A stretch of DNA of 26,057 bases from Ochromonas danica (Eukaryota > Sar > Chrysophyceae > Chromulinales > Chromulinaceae): positions 23,829-49,885 of the forward strand of contig VKHL01000187.1 in assembly GCA_015146655.1 (NCBI GenBank), given 5' to 3'. This document shows, piece after piece, positions 13,921 through 24,593 of the stretch (position 1 is the stretch's first letter; every line of letters starts with the position of its first letter). Under the pieces are notes generated by a model. That model was given only the letters and a program-made list of their open reading frames with translations, was not told the origin of the DNA and made no database searches. The position numbers and the translations under genes are program-made.

Positions 13921-16900
13921 ATGCTACTAGGACTACTGAATGATTTTATAGAAGAACTACAAGCTGAGCTCAGACTTGTAATTTATCTCATCTCCCTCGT
14001 GCTAAAATTATTTTATAATATATTTTACTATTTGGTGGAGTTGACGGAAAAGATCCTGTCGAGCTTGAAGAAGCCAGATGCAGAGGAAGAAAATAGAAAA
14101 GCTGAAGAAGAGAGAAGGACAAACGAAGCCCAGGCACAAGTTCGTAGTCCACTCTCCGAAATACAAGAAAGCTCATTTGATTTATGTCTCAAGGAACGCT
14201 CCACTGAATGGCAGCGAATGATTGAATCAGAAGACTTGACTATATTAACAACACTTGAAGCTTCCCATACAATTTATAGATTCCCTGCATCACTACTCAA
14301 TGAGCCCTTTACGATGAATCTAGATGGTGAACAAATCAAGGTAAAGAGCTGATTATAGCCTGTTGGTTGATATAGCGTGTAGAAGGTGGTGTCAGGGAGC
14401 CTGCCAGAACAGTGTACTCCCGCGAACTACGCCTGTTAGCTAGGGTGATGCTTGCTATTGTTGTTGTTATGATGTAGACGGGAGGGATGTCTGTGGATAC
14501 CTCAACCACGTTGCTGTGCATTCTAATAGGGATGGTATGATGCTGTGAATGTCTACTAATGGTCTGCAGGGTAGGACAGCGCTACATGTGGCAGCTACAA
14601 GGGGTAGCGTTGAGATGGCAAGGTTGTTGTTACTTCATCCAGCAATCGATGTCCATGCTGAGGACAGGATGGTGAGCTTGCGAACATTTAAAATAACTAC
14701 TATTGATGATATCTGAATCAATCATGATATGTAGCATGTGGTAGTGTAGGTAGAATGCAGATGAATATGTTAGTATGAATATATATCTAATAGTTAGTGT
14801 CATGATGGTTTATATGTAATAGGTTAGTATATGTGTTAGTATAATTAGCATATGTGAGATATGTGAGTACGAACAGATATAGAATGATTACAATGTGATT
14901 ATGGTTATAGCTAATCTTTGCGAATGTATTCGACTAGGATGGAAGTATGCCCTTGCATTTGGCATGCTGGAAGGGTCATCTTGAAGTTGTTAGGTTGTTA
15001 TTAAGTGATCAACGCGTTGATGTGAACATGACTGATTTTGTAAGTGTTGCTATACTTTCGCTAACTTAGTAGTAATCTTGTGCTGTATAGTATGTCGTAA
15101 TAACGATATGTAGCACGTTACAAGTTAGTGTTAGTGTAGGTAGAAAGCAGATGAATATGTTGATGTATAGTATATGTTACTATGAGTATATATCTAATAA
15201 TAGTATGATATAGGTTAGTGTAGATGTTTAGTATAACGTAGATGAAGGTGTTGTTATCATTATTAGCATATGTTAGTATGAGCAGATATAGAATGATTAC
15301 AATGTCATTATTATAACTATGGTAGCTAATCTATTTGACTGTGTTGTTTGACTAGGATGAACGTACACCCTTGCATGCTGCATGCAGTATGGGTCATGTT
15401 GAAGTTGTTAGGCTCTTATTACAGGACCAGCGCGTTGATGTAAACATGGCTGTTTATGTAAGTGTGGCTATCCTTTTTTCTACCTTATATGGTAGTATTC
15501 TTGTACTGTGTAGTACTGTATCTAATTATATGTAGCTTGTTACAAGTTAGTTGTAGTGTAGGTAGAAAGAAGATGAATATGTTGATGTATAGTATATGTT
15601 ATAATAGATATCTAATAGTTAGTCTGTAATTATGGTTTGTATGATATAGTTTAGTGTAGGTGTTAGTATAAAGTAGGTGAAGGTGTTAGTATTATTAGCA
15701 TGATTACAATGTGATTATTATTGTGATAGCTAATCTATGTGACTGTGTTGTGTTACTAGTATGGATGGACACCCTTGTATGCTGCATGCGTTAATGGACA
15801 TCTTGAAGTTGTTAGGTTGCTATTACAGGATCCAAGGGTGAATGTGAATGTGGCTGATGGTGTAAGTGTTGCTATCTTTTCTTCAACCTTACATGATTGG
15901 AGTCTTGTACTCTCAGCATATCGTAATAATGATATGTAGTACGTTACAAGTTAGTGTTAGTGTAGGTAGAAAGCAGATGAATATGTTAATGTATAGTATC
16001 TGTTAGTATGAGTATATATCTAATAGTTGGTCTGTGGTGATGGTGTGTATGTTATAGGTTAGTGTAAGTATTAGTATAAAGTAGGTGAAGGTGTTAGTAT
16101 TATTATTATTAGCGTATGTTAGTATAACCAGCTATGGAATGATTACAATGTGATTGTTATAGTAATAGCTAATCTATGTGACTGTTTGTCTAGATTGGAT
16201 GGATGCCCTTGCTTGCTGTGTGCTGCAAGGGTCATCTTGAAGTTGCTAGGTTGTTATTACAGGATTCAAGGGTGGATGTGAACACGAGAAACAATGTAAG
16301 TATGGCTGTCAATAGAATCTGTTAATAATCTTGAGTATGGTTATTCTTATTTCCTCCTTACAAGGTAGTAGTCTTGTGTTGTAAAGCATGTCTGTATATT
16401 ACTGTGCATCTGCTAGTATGAGTATCTTCTATCTAATAGTTAGTCTGTCATGATGGTGATGATGTATGTTATAGGTTAGGGTAGGTGTTAGTATAAAGTA
16501 GGTGAAGGTGTTAGTATTAGCATATGTTAGTATGAGCAGCTATAGAATGCCGGAATGCTTACAATGTCCCTGTGGTTATACAGTAGCTAATCTATGTGAC
16601 TGTCTTGTTTTACTAGATTGGATATACGCCCTTGTATGGTGCATGCGATAATGGACATGTTGAAGTTGTTAGGTTGCTATTACAGGATCAACGTGTTGAT
16701 GTGAATATGGCTGATAATGTAAGTTTGACCAAGTGTAGTAGTGTCAGCTTATATGGTAGTTGTCTAGCATGGTATAGTCTATCAGAGTTATGATGTGTTG
16801 TATGTTAGAAGATGATGTTATTGTAGTAGGTACATGTATTATAAAGTCGGTGAAGGTGTTATTGAATATGAGTATCTGTAAAATAGTATTATTGTCATTA

Positions 16901-18810
16901 TTATGATTGCTATTTGATACTAATATTGAGTCTTGTATATGATAGCAGAGTATTGATGTGTTAGTAATATCTCATCAGTGTTTCTTTCTATCATGTGTTT
17001 GTCAAAAGATGTATCATATGGATTATTTTTATGAAATGAAATCCGTTACCTTTCTTGAGTATGGTTATCCTTTTCTTCCAACTTAGATAGTAGTAATCTT
17101 GTCTCCCAATAGCGATATGTAGTATGTTGTAAGTTAGTGTTAGTGTAGGTAGAAAACAGATGATGTATAGTATATACTAGTATGAGTATATATCTAATAG
17201 TTAGTCTGTCATGATGGTGTATATGTTATAGGTTAGTGTAGGTGTTAGTATTAGCATATGTTAGTATGAGTAGATATCGAATGATTACAATGTCAATGTC
17301 ATTATTATAGTGATAGCTAATCTATGTGATTGTGTTGTTTAACTAGAATGGATGTACACCCTTGTATGCTGCATGCTGGAAGGGTCATGTTGAAGTTGTT
17401 AGTTTGCTATTACGGGACCAGCGAGTTGATGTGAATATGGTTAATAATGTAAGCGTTGCTATTCTCTCTTCCACCTTACATAGTAGTATTTTTGTGCTCA
17501 CAATAATGATATGTAGTATGTTGTAAGTTAGTGTCAGTGTAGGTAGAAAACAGATGAATATGTTAATGTATAGTATATGTTACTGTGAGTATATTCTTGT
17601 AGTATATAATAGTTAGTCTGTTATGATGTTTAGTATGTTATAGGTTAGTATAGGTGTTAGTATAAAGCAGGTGAAGGTGTTAGCATTATTAGCATATGTT
17701 AGTATGAGCAGCTATGGAATGATAATGATTACAATGTGATTGTTATTGTGATAGCTAATCTATGTGACTGTTTGTCTAGATTGGATGGATGCCCTTGTAT
17801 GGTGCATGCTTTATTGGTCAACATCACGTAGTTGAAGTTCTGTTACAGGATCCAAGGGTGGAGGTGAACACGAGAAACAATGTAAGTATGGCTGTCAATA
17901 GTATCTGTTAATAATCTTGAGTGTGGTTATTCTTTCTTCGTCCTTACATGGTAGTAGTCTTGTGCTGTAAAGTATGTCTGTATATCACTGTGCATCTGTT
18001 AGTATGAGTGAATATCTAATAGTTAGTCTGTGATTATGGTGATGATGTATGTTATAGGTTAGTATAGGTGTTATTATAAAGTAGGTGAAGGTGTTAGTAT
18101 TAGCATATGTTAGTATGAGTAGATATAGAATGATTACAATGTCATTGTTATGCGATTGACTAGATTGGACGTACGCCCTTGTTTGGTGCATGCTATAAGG
18201 GTAAGGTTGAAGTGGTTAGCTTCTTATTACAGGATCGGCGCGTTAATGTGAATATGGCTGATAATGTAAGGTCCATGTGTAGTAGTGTCAGCTTATGTGG
18301 TAGTTGTCAATCATGGTGTAGAGTAATGGTGTGTTGTATGTTAGATGTTAGAAGATGTTGTTGGTGTGGTAGGTATTATAAAGGTGTTGTTGAGTATTTC
18401 CATCATGTGTTTGTCACAAGATGTATGAAATGTATTACTACAGTATGTGTTATGGTGGTGTGTATGAGAGGTTAGCAATAGGGTGTAGAGTATGATTAGA
18501 GTGAGTGACATGATGTGTGGTTATTATTGGAGTACAGTAGAGATGGTACTAGTCTACTGCTATATGTTATATGTTAGTTGTCTAGGTTATATGTTAGTAG
18601 TAAGATGGTAGTGGCAGTGGTAGTTATAATGTTGACAGAGTGTGTTGTTGTTATTGACTCTAACGTTGTCATACTCTCTGTGTTATGTTATCTTGTATCT
18701 TGTGGTTATTGTTGGGTTAGGATGGAAGGACTGCTCTCGATGTTGCTAAGACAGAAGACATTAAAGCACTTCTGAGGGACCATGGAGCAAGAGAGGGAAG
18801 AAGAGGTTGA
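13921..18810 (+). CDS. Ankyrin-repeat protein, 11 exons with one repeat per exon
   Basis: Exons: 13921-14340, 14570-14671, 14938-15039, 15356-15457, 15760-15861, 16194-16295, 16617-16718, 17347-17448, 17780-17881, 18164-18265 and 18721-18810. The product is 475 aa. The start ATG has a good context (CACCATG). Exon 1 (140 aa) holds a strongly hydrophobic or amphipathic segment (about 19-42, possibly membrane-associated), then a charged probable coiled coil (about 50-75) and an unrecognised stretch. Exons 2-10 are each exactly 102 bp, begin and end in phase 0, and encode one 34-residue repeat close to DGxTPLYAACxxGHVEVVRL followed by LLQDQRVDVNMADN. Exon 11 encodes a half repeat (DGRTALDVAKTEDIKALLRD) that caps the stack. 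Ankyrin repeats are protein-binding scaffolds; the partner is unknown. All internal introns are related to each other. Confidence 0.88.
14570..18265 (+). repeat. Tandem exon-intron cassette array (9 units)
   Basis: Nine cassettes start at 14570, 14938, 15356, 15760, 16194, 16617, 17347, 17780 and 18164. Typical unit length is ~370-435 bp. Introns share ordered blocks: GTAGGTAGAAAGCAGATGA, TAGTATGAGTATATATCTA, AAGTAGGTGAAGGTGTTAG, GAATGATTACAATGT, TAGCTAATCTATGTGACTG, then ..CTAG. Units 5-6-7 pair with units 8-9-10 (counted by exon number) at offsets of 1587, 1586 and 1547 bp, showing a higher-order duplication. Confidence 0.85.
16719..17346 (+). other. Composite intron after ankyrin exon 7
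   Basis: At 628 bp it is about twice the usual intron. Its first half (to about 17040) resembles the gene's last intron (18266-18720), sharing TGTAGTAGTGTCAGCTTAT, TGGTAGTTGTC, GTGTTGTATGTTAGA and CATGTGTTTGTCA. Its second half resembles the ordinary inter-repeat introns. This is read as the junction of a three-unit block duplication. Confidence 0.7.
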
Positions 18811-19552
18811 TTACTACTACTGTAGTACAAGGCATTGATAAACTGTGATAATCAACGAGATAATAATGACATTGATGACAATAATGATAATGATATTTGC
18901 AAGTAGCCAGTATTTTGATCTCCTAACATACAAGTAACACTACAGAGTGTAAGCAATCACTGCTGCTAGACTACTTCAATTCCTATGACTTCTTTACCAG
19001 TCAGCACATAACACTGGGATGTACTTTGAAGTGGAAGGTCACGGAAGTCAAAAGAAGTGCCATTAGATTAGATTAGCTCATTGGATGATGATAGTCGATG
19101 AGCCTGCTCGATGATCTTCTTCACGTGATAGTTGACCAAGTCCACGCTTTGCACTGCTAAGAACAGCAGCTAAACAACCTCTTCATCTTCCTTCTCACTC
19201 AAGCAAAGTTAATCCTCACCTCACAACTTCACAAGACAAGGTCAGAAACGCGCTTTTGTCATCTTAATACCCCTTTAACTTTACAGAAACGCGTCCGAAA
19301 CTCCGAAAAACGAAAAAAGTATAACAGACTATGCAGCCTGTATTAATGTTGTGATTAGATTAGCAAACAACCTTATTTTGAAAGAAAGTAGCGATATGAT
19401 GTTAAGTGATGCTTTCGAAAACAGTAACATAAGTTAATTATGACTTGTCGATATCACCTGTTTGAGGGAGTTCACCAACCTCCTTTCAGATTTCAATACT
19501 TAGTAAAGCTATTCATAAACAAACAATTGATTATGATACTAAACACGAAAAC
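18811..19552. other. Intergenic region downstream of the ankyrin gene
   Basis: No gene seen. Near 19250-19320 it has GAAACGCG, CCCCTTTAACTT and CCGAAACTCCGAAAAACGAAA. The CCCCTTTAACTT box also occurs before the GT13 gene (about 4687-4710). Confidence 0.4.
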
Positions 19553-19985
19553 AAGTTGCGAAAACAACAAGGTTTTGGACAGATCTGGTGGTCATCACCA
19601 TTGCTTTGACTGGACGGACCAAAGGAACTGTACACAGCTACTGACTTACTGTATAAAGGATTGTTTCTTGTAATTCCGGAGATGACAGAGCAAGTGTAAA
19701 CCATCTAGTCCACCACTATTATAACAGAAAACAAAAGATAACCCAAGTCTTCTAAGGAATATCTTAGCGTTTGTGGTTCGAAGGTTTATCCCAAGGAGTC
19801 ATAGGAGCAGTTTAATTGTTAGCGAAGACAAGCATTTGTTATTATAATCAATCTACTGTACAAACTATTACCATCATATTCAGTAACGCGAATAGGTTGA
19901 CCTATAATCAGTAGAGTCACTTCACATCAATGATTGATGAAAAGAAACAAAGAGCGGTAATTATACATTATTGTTACATTTAGAC
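19553..19985 (+). repeat. Dispersed repeat, copy 2
   Basis: Partner of 12179-12530 in the same orientation, ~7.4 kb away. It starts with the shared GTTGCGAAAACAACAAG. It has a short deletion relative to copy 1 after AGGATTG and an insertion after GGAGATGA. In-frame stops interrupt any long frame after the conserved core. Confidence 0.7.
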
Positions 19986-20585
19986 CAAATGTATCTCATG
20001 CTTCTCATCATGAGAAATCTGATATCAACATATCATGAAGTTACCTCCTGATCTAAGGAGACACAAAATTAGACGTTGTGGATTACATATGGCAGCTTTA
20101 TCTGTTGCCCCCCACAATACGCTAACAAACTCATCACACAACTGTTATCATATCAAGCCATAGACAAGACATACCTGCTCATTGACTATCCTCTCGAGCT
20201 AGTTTTATCACCTGACAGGTGCAATAGTTTAAGCTATTAGTGCACGTAAGTTCAAGCAACTGGATCCAGGATATCGACAACCTAGTCAGATTCTACTCAA
20301 AACAAAATTTTGGACTCCAAGTCCTTCTACTTGAATTGAAGTTATTGGGATCTCACACAACGTCGAGACGTTGCTTAACTTGCTTTGGCTACAAGATTGT
20401 GGCCATCATACTAGTATTCCTTAACTCATCATCACTATTATCAGTAACATCCCCCAAAAGGAATTCATACCGCGATCTGGAGGCAATGCAGCATTTCAAA
20501 AGCGGTAGGCCCAAAAGAACGATTTGCATAAGCAAATAGACTACTTCTATCACACTATCCACCTTTGATGTGCCATAATACTACA
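19986..20585. other. Intergenic region downstream of LRR gene 1
   Basis: A 99-codon plus-strand frame (20240-20539) opens only with GTG and shows no family resemblance, so I do not call it. Small inverted repeats are present (TCTCATG/CATGAGA at 19994-20015; ATTTGC/GCAAAT near 20521-20536). CCCCCAAAAGGAA near 20451 recurs near 25606, at a similar place relative to the second LRR gene's stop. Confidence 0.4.
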
Positions 20586-23500
20586 TCAAGCTATTGACCT
20601 AATCGCCATCTCTACACCTTCATTATTAACAATCTCCCCACCTACAACCATCCTCTTAAACTCCTCCCCAACCACCTTCACCCCTCCACCACCCTTCCAC
20701 CATGACCATGACCATGACCACAACCCATGCATCATCACACCCAACAATGGCACCAAACACATCACCAACACGAAATAAAAACCTACCCAAGCACCCTCCT
20801 TATCACCTGCGATGTCAAACAAGAAACAAGACAGAAACAACACCATCAAGATCGACAGAGGTTGCACTGCCACCAACAACGCTTCAGGCAACTGCTTGCA
20901 TTCGTTGCTTATGTGCTCTATCACTCTTGTCATCATCTTACTTTTGCGTTTATTGCTAATGCTACTCTTCCCACTGCCATCAAGCAACGACAACGAACCA
21001 CTGTCCTGATGATCAACACTGCTCTTCTGCAGTCTCTTCTTCGACGATGTCAACAGACTAAACCTCGCTAACGCCCATTGCATCAGATACGTATTCGTCA
21101 CGATCGACAAGCATACCAGAACTGACAAATACGGTAATACCACTCCAAACGTCACAAGAGTGCCAATCATCATCGTCAGACGACCCGAATACTCAGCTGC
21201 ACAAAAGATGTGATCGAAATTCGCTTCCTCCACAAAATAGGTCTTCAAACCTTCTTCCACTTTCTGCTTCCAAAGGGAAGGAAGAAACACAGCAGATGAT
21301 GATGACAAGGATGACACACTACTTCTTCTCCATCTCTTCATCTCATTATTCATATCTGCCCCAGACAGTGAAGCAGCATTACCTACGCCAATACTACTAC
21401 CATTACCATTACTAACACCATCACCTCTTTCCACACTGTGCAGAGGAGAAATAAACTCACTGCTCTCTACACTTCCCAAAACACCCAGCGACCTCGCCTT
21501 CTTACCATCCTCTCCCTCTCTCTCCTTCTCAGACAAAGACTTCTTCTCCTTATCATCATGGTAGAAGGCCAACAACAACACTACAACAGGATGCACAACT
21601 CCCAATAACAGATACTTGTAGACGAAGACATAACCATACTCCTGTAACAAGGCAGAGCTACACTGATAGCTGTAGCTAAACGGTGGTTGGAACTCAAACG
21701 TATAGATGCCTTTCGCTAACCGCAAACAGCCATCTACATTAAATGACGCGCACATCGGGTAGGTATAAGACACGCTCACAGAAGGAGGAGAGGCGAAGAC
21801 ATAGTAGAAACAATCCGAGCTGATCAACAACGTGGCCAAACAAGGTGCAACGATCGTGTTGAACAACATCAAACTACTGTATATACTGATAGTGGCGGAG
21901 TCCCACCTACTTCTGCTATTCACCTTCTTCTCTTCCTCCTTGATCTTTCTATTGCCCTCTTCTTCAGCATTCTTAGATACAGCACTGCCTCCCAACTCAT
22001 TGTCATCATATGACTCACCACCATCACTTGACAACTTCTGCTGCTCTTCACCTTCTCTTACTTCTCCTCCTCTGCGAGCCACCCCGCGAGACAGAACCAG
22101 GAACAATATGCGACACCACAACAGCTTGAACCCAGACATCGCCACCGACAGGAAGAACGCCTGCAACACTGAAATCTGAACATACAGGTAGACATACGTC
22201 GCATTCACCACCATCACCACAGCCACATTCCCCACCGCGATCAGTGCCATAACTACAAAGTAACGCCAATTCTCTCTTAAGCTCTTGACACAGCCAACTA
22301 ACCCTCCCACACTAAAACACCGCACACAACTCCAAGCAGACTCATAACCCCTCTCTCCGCCAGAAACTATATCATGCACAACTGAAGAACTGTGCCAGCC
22401 ATGAAAGCAAGAAAGAATGCCTGCAACTACTAGAAACAGAACCAACAACGCGATCGCTGCTGACTCGCCTGACAGAAAGGCGGCGGTAGGTGTCCATCCA
22501 TATTGATGCTCGTAGCTGCCATAGAAGGAGGAGAGAGTGGTGTAGAGAGGAACGCCCATCAACACGATCAACAACATGGCCAGGCAACTGAATTGGCGAA
22601 CTAATCGTGATAGCTGGACCACAACTCCGATTTGATCTCGAAGGTAACTCATGCCATTATCAAGACGCTTTGCATTTCTTCTGACATTAATAACTTCCTC
22701 TTCATCGCCTACTTCTACTTCTTTCTTAACCGAATCTCCTTCTTGCTGCTCAGTTATCCTGCCAAGATCAGCATAATTAGTGCTCTGGTCCAACATTGTC
22801 GTCTTCAGTACTTTCCTATTCTCCTCTTCTACTACAGACTCACAGAGCGATTGCCATTCCCACATATGCTTCAACAACACCTCTACCTTGTCCAGACCTC
22901 CTTCACAACAACACCACGAACCTACAAATCGCAATTCCTCTTCTTTCATAACACCCTCTCTCACACTCTTCCCTTCAACTTCCGATACCTCTGACCCCTC
23001 ACCATACACAGCCTCCTTCTCCAACTCCAGCTCTCTTCCTGATACCTCCTGATCTCCTTGCCTGCTTCTCCTCCTACTCAAACACACCCATATGCACACA
23101 CCCAACAACAACAACCCTCCCACCACCGACACCCACACCAGCAGAGACACATTCAACGTCACCGACCCACACCCATATTGACTCTTGTACGGATCATTGG
23201 GAGGCAGACTCTCTTCGTCGCTCTCACCAGCTTCTCCACACGAGAAGATATTGCCTCTCAACACATCCACATCCGACATATCATAGTAGCTGCTAGGGAT
23301 CTTGCCTGACAGACGATTGATCTCCAGAGCGATCGACCCGTTCCGCAAAGAAGAGGACCACGAACTGCTCTTCAATGTCCCCGTCAGCTTGTTAAAGCTC
23401 AGGTCCAGGTTGATCCACGCATTGCTCTGGATCGACTCTGGCACTGTCCCCGTCAGCTCGTTGTGAGATAAAGACAGATCCGTAAGCGAGCTGGAATCCA

Positions 23501-24593
23501 GCAACTCAGGAATCGACCCTTTCAAATTGTTCCCTGACAAGTGCAACGTCGCCAACACACTCAACTCCTGGAACAGACAAGAAGGCAAACTGCCATGAAC
23601 CGCATGCTTCCCCATGATGTACGAAGGCACCCAAGATGAAGACAGCCCATCCGATAAAGTCACGGTGGCCCGGCGACAACTCGGCGCCGCTGACAAACCA
23701 TCCAACGCCAACACTTCCAACTTACTCGTATTGCAAATATCAGACGAAAGGGTCCCTGTGAAACAATTCTGCACTGCCGCCAGAGTGTTCAGCCATGGGA
23801 AAGGACCGCTGAAGCGATTGTTCGATAGATCCAAGTAGTACAGAGAAGGGGTAGAAATGGAAGTAAATACCCCCGACAACGACCCAGACAACTCATTCCC
23901 TCGTAAGAACAACCAAAGCAACTTCGACATATTCTCACATGCACGGAAGGGTCCCGTCAAGCCATTGAAGGAGATGTCCAGGATGACCATATTCTCCAGA
24001 GAACTCAATGGAGAAGTATCTCCTGAGAAGAGGTTGGTCGAGATGTTGACATATTTCAGAGGACTGGATGGAATAGAACCTATCAGATCAATATTGCTCG
24101 TCACCCCCAGATTGCGCATTTGTTCGAGTTGTCCCAGAGAGGAAGGCAAACTTCCTGTCATGTTGTTATTCGACAAAATGATGGAATAGACATGCTCTGC
24201 ACAACTATCAGACCCATTCACAGATTTACTACTTGCCTCAAGACAAGTCACACCTTCCCAATCCTCACTGCAAGGGTTTGCATTCGATTCGCTGAAATTC
24301 CACGGAACACCCGTCCATATCCAATACTCACCCTGGGTAGAGTTGTAGAGGTCATATAAGACATCCAATTCCCATTGAGGAAGAGGAGCAGGATTGGTTT
24401 GATTCCCAGTCACAGCGAGGATGCCTACTTCTTCATGTTGTTCCTTTTCTTCTTGTGGGTGGGTGGAAAGAGGATGTATTTTGTGATGTGGGTGTTGGTA
24501 AATGGTGATGTTTCCCCATGAGTGAATAGTGAGGAGGAAAGATAGAAAGAGGTAGAACAGAAGGTAAAATCGACTCAACCATGCCCTCTTCAT
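20586..24593 (-). CDS. LRR multi-spanning membrane protein, apparently intronless
   Basis: A single 1335-codon frame. The start is taken as the ATG at 24593, because the longer frame opens with TTG. Residues 9-22 form a hydrophobic signal-peptide core. A cap with NPCSEDWEGVTC (107-118) precedes plant-type LRRs of the form LxLSxNxLxGxIP (about 135-445; for example LHLSGNNLKGSIPEL and LDLSFNKLTGTL), with many N-glycosylation sequons (NMT, NVS, NGS, NIS). A membrane segment follows at about 482-506, then SRRRSR and a long acidic, probably cytoplasmic region (about 510-660). About eight to ten more hydrophobic segments follow from about 668 to 1290, separated by charged low-complexity loops. No kinase or other catalytic motif was seen. 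A receptor, adhesion or transport role is a guess; I do not recognise the multi-spanning half. A partial paralogue lies upstream at the right edge. Neighbours are intron-rich, so the absence of introns is notable. Confidence 0.85.
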   Translation of the reverse strand: MKRAWLSRFYLLFYLFLSFLLTIHSWGNITIYQHPHHKIHPLSTHPQEEKEQHEEVGILAVTGNQTNPAPLPQWELDVLYDLYNSTQGEYWIWTGVPWNFSESNANPCSEDWEGVTCLEASSKSVNGSDSCAEHVYSIILSNNNMTGSLPSSLGQLEQMRNLGVTSNIDLIGSIPSSPLKYVNISTNLFSGDTSPLSSLENMVILDISFNGLTGPFRACENMSKLLWLFLRGNELSGSLSGVFTSISTPSLYYLDLSNNRFSGPFPWLNTLAAVQNCFTGTLSSDICNTSKLEVLALDGLSAAPSCRRATVTLSDGLSSSWVPSYIMGKHAVHGSLPSCLFQELSVLATLHLSGNNLKGSIPELLDSSSLTDLSLSHNELTGTVPESIQSNAWINLDLSFNKLTGTLKSSSWSSSLRNGSIALEINRLSGKIPSSYYDMSDVDVLRGNIFSCGEAGESDEESLPPNDPYKSQYGCGSVTLNVSLLVWVSVVGGLLLLGVCIWVCLSRRRSRQGDQEVSGRELELEKEAVYGEGSEVSEVEGKSVREGVMKEEELRFVGSWCCCEGGLDKVEVLLKHMWEWQSLCESVVEEENRKVLKTTMLDQSTNYADLGRITEQQEGDSVKKEVEVGDEEEVINVRRNAKRLDNGMSYLRDQIGVVVQLSRLVRQFSCLAMLLIVLMGVPLYTTLSSFYGSYEHQYGWTPTAAFLSGESAAIALLVLFLVVAGILSCFHGWHSSSVVHDIVSGGERGYESAWSCVRCFSVGGLVGCVKSLRENWRYFVVMALIAVGNVAVVMVVNATYVYLYVQISVLQAFFLSVAMSGFKLLWCRILFLVLSRGVARRGGEVREGEEQQKLSSDGGESYDDNELGGSAVSKNAEEEGNRKIKEEEKKVNSRSRWDSATISIYSSLMLFNTIVAPCLATLLISSDCFYYVFASPPSVSVSYTYPMCASFNVDGCLRLAKGIYTFEFQPPFSYSYQCSSALLQEYGYVFVYKYLLLGVVHPVVVLLLAFYHDDKEKKSLSEKEREGEDGKKARSLGVLGSVESSEFISPLHSVERGDGVSNGNGSSIGVGNAASLSGADMNNEMKRWRRSSVSSLSSSSAVFLPSLWKQKVEEGLKTYFVEEANFDHIFCAAEYSGRLTMMIGTLVTFGVVLPYLSVLVCLSIVTNTYLMQWALARFSLLTSSKKRLQKSSVDHQDSGSLSLLDGSGKSSISNKRKSKMMTRVIEHISNECKQLPEALLVAVQPLSILMVLFLSCFLFDIAGDKEGAWVGFYFVLVMCLVPLLGVMMHGLWSWSWSWWKGGGGVKVVGEEFKRMVVGGEIVNNEGVEMAIRSIA

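Noticed and set aside
14570-18265. CRISPR-like or satellite array
   Set aside because: The regular units are coding ankyrin exons with GT-AG introns, and the spacing is hundreds of bases and uneven.
20240-20539. 99-codon plus-strand frame
   Set aside because: Opens with GTG rather than ATG, has no recognisable motif, and the intergenic context suggests chance.
20702-24359. Many plus-strand frames antisense to the LRR gene
   Set aside because: Shadow frames of a long coding region, with no family resemblance and mutually overlapping.
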